Of a stretch of DNA of 64,000 nt, positions 63,653 through 64,000 are shown piece by piece; the first letter of the stretch is position 1, and the number at the start of each line of letters is the position of its first letter. The translations under genes and the position numbers were made by a program. The stretch is from Bacillus sp. F19 (GTDB taxonomy: Bacteria > Bacillota > Bacilli > Bacillales > Bacillaceae): contig CP085711.1 of the NCBI GenBank assembly GCA_023823795.1, positions 248,001 to 312,000 on the forward strand. Reading direction: 5' to 3'. The notes under the pieces were generated by a model, which saw only the letters and a list, made by a program, of their open reading frames with translations, made no database searches and was not told the origin of the DNA.

Positions 63653-64000
63653 ATGAATTATGAAAAGCTAAGTAAAGTTTTCTACAAAGAACCAGAAGAG
63701 TATGAACTTGAATATCAAAAGAGATACAATGGTTATGGTTCATACAGAACAAATTTACAGATTAAACCTGTATTAAAAGGGCGGCATCTTGATGAATTGG
63801 TTGAACTATTTATAGTAAATATCGATCCTTTAATGAAATTACAAGAAGAGATATTTATTAACAGCATCACTATCAGAGATATGGTAAGAAAAATGCCACC
63901 TGCAGCAGTTCAACCTTACTTTAATAAATTGCTCATTAACGAACTTCAAAGCACCAATGAAATAGAAGGAATCAGAAGCACAAAAAAAGAGCTATCGGAG
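63653..64000 (+). CDS. Fic-family protein, N-terminal part (runs off the window)
   Basis: ATG 63653 after GGAGGGG. The visible 116 residues match the N-terminal domain of Fic/DOC proteins, ending with LINELQSTNEIEGIRSTKKE. The string TNEIEG fits the inhibitory helix motif (S/T)xxxE(G/N) of class II Fic proteins, where the Glu blocks productive ATP binding. Fic enzymes AMPylate target proteins on Ser/Thr/Tyr. The catalytic HPFxxGN motif would lie beyond the right edge. Confidence 0.75.
   Translation, partial: MNYEKLSKVFYKEPEEYELEYQKRYNGYGSYRTNLQIKPVLKGRHLDELVELFIVNIDPLMKLQEEIFINSITIRDMVRKMPPAAVQPYFNKLLINELQSTNEIEGIRSTKKELSE

Overview
The window is low-GC Firmicutes chromosome, most likely from an endospore-forming Bacillaceae. 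The evidence is strong AGGAGG-type ribosome binding sites, frequent TTG/GTG starts, a YfhD-type small protein, a YhcN/YlaJ sporulation lipoprotein remnant, a SemiSWEET, and PhoD and Pho-box genes. I cannot name the species. No rRNA, tRNA or CRISPR array was seen. Much of it is accessory DNA rich in insertion sequences and broken genes.

Layout. 1-4.9 kb: decayed LysE and AraC fragments, an intact MaoC-type hydratase, a YfhD-like gene, a truncated duplicate of an nnrD/phosphodiesterase segment, and an IS150-like element. 5.4-13.6 kb: one giant secreted subtilisin-like protease. 14-17.1 kb: a hypothetical gene pair, a ribbon-helix-helix repressor with clustered palindromic operators, and an operon of two secreted proteins plus a small two-helix membrane protein, resembling a secreted toxin with immunity. 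17.2-19.9 kb: a graveyard (truncated nucleotidyltransferase, IS3 scrap, group II intron fragment, sporulation lipoprotein scrap). 19.9-27.6 kb: a LacI regulator, a SemiSWEET, an ABC importer, a glycerophosphodiesterase-like enzyme and an inositol-monophosphatase-like enzyme, which together look like uptake and breakdown of a phosphodiester. 27.9-37.5 kb: a secreted EEP phosphatase/nuclease, a dead IS21, two differently damaged copies of one IS3-family element, a Tat-exported PhoD phosphatase with a candidate Pho box, and a universal stress protein.

38-53.8 kb is the most interesting part, a peptide-antibiotic and quorum-sensing island. It holds (a) an aureocin/lacticin-Q-like leaderless bacteriocin candidate with an ABC exporter and a 44-residue immunity candidate; (b) a two-component system facing a divergent ABC pair; (c) an agr-type quorum-sensing locus in the unusual order C-B-D-A, with a readable thiolactone peptide core; and (d) a RiPP-like cluster: a two-cysteine precursor peptide, ABC ATPase and permease, a PqqD-like/M50 site-2-protease fusion, a small membrane protein and a DsbA-like oxidoreductase, with no radical-SAM or lanthionine enzyme.

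53.9-58.1 kb is a sulfide detoxification operon (TauE exporter, SQR, broken DUF1641, CstB-like persulfide dioxygenase-rhodanese). 58.3-62.3 kb has the fuller copy of the nnrD fragment and an intact 1138-residue secreted phosphodiester glycosidase/metallophosphoesterase with a candidate Pho box. The last 1.7 kb holds decayed ankyrin-type sequence and the start of a Fic-domain gene that runs off the window.
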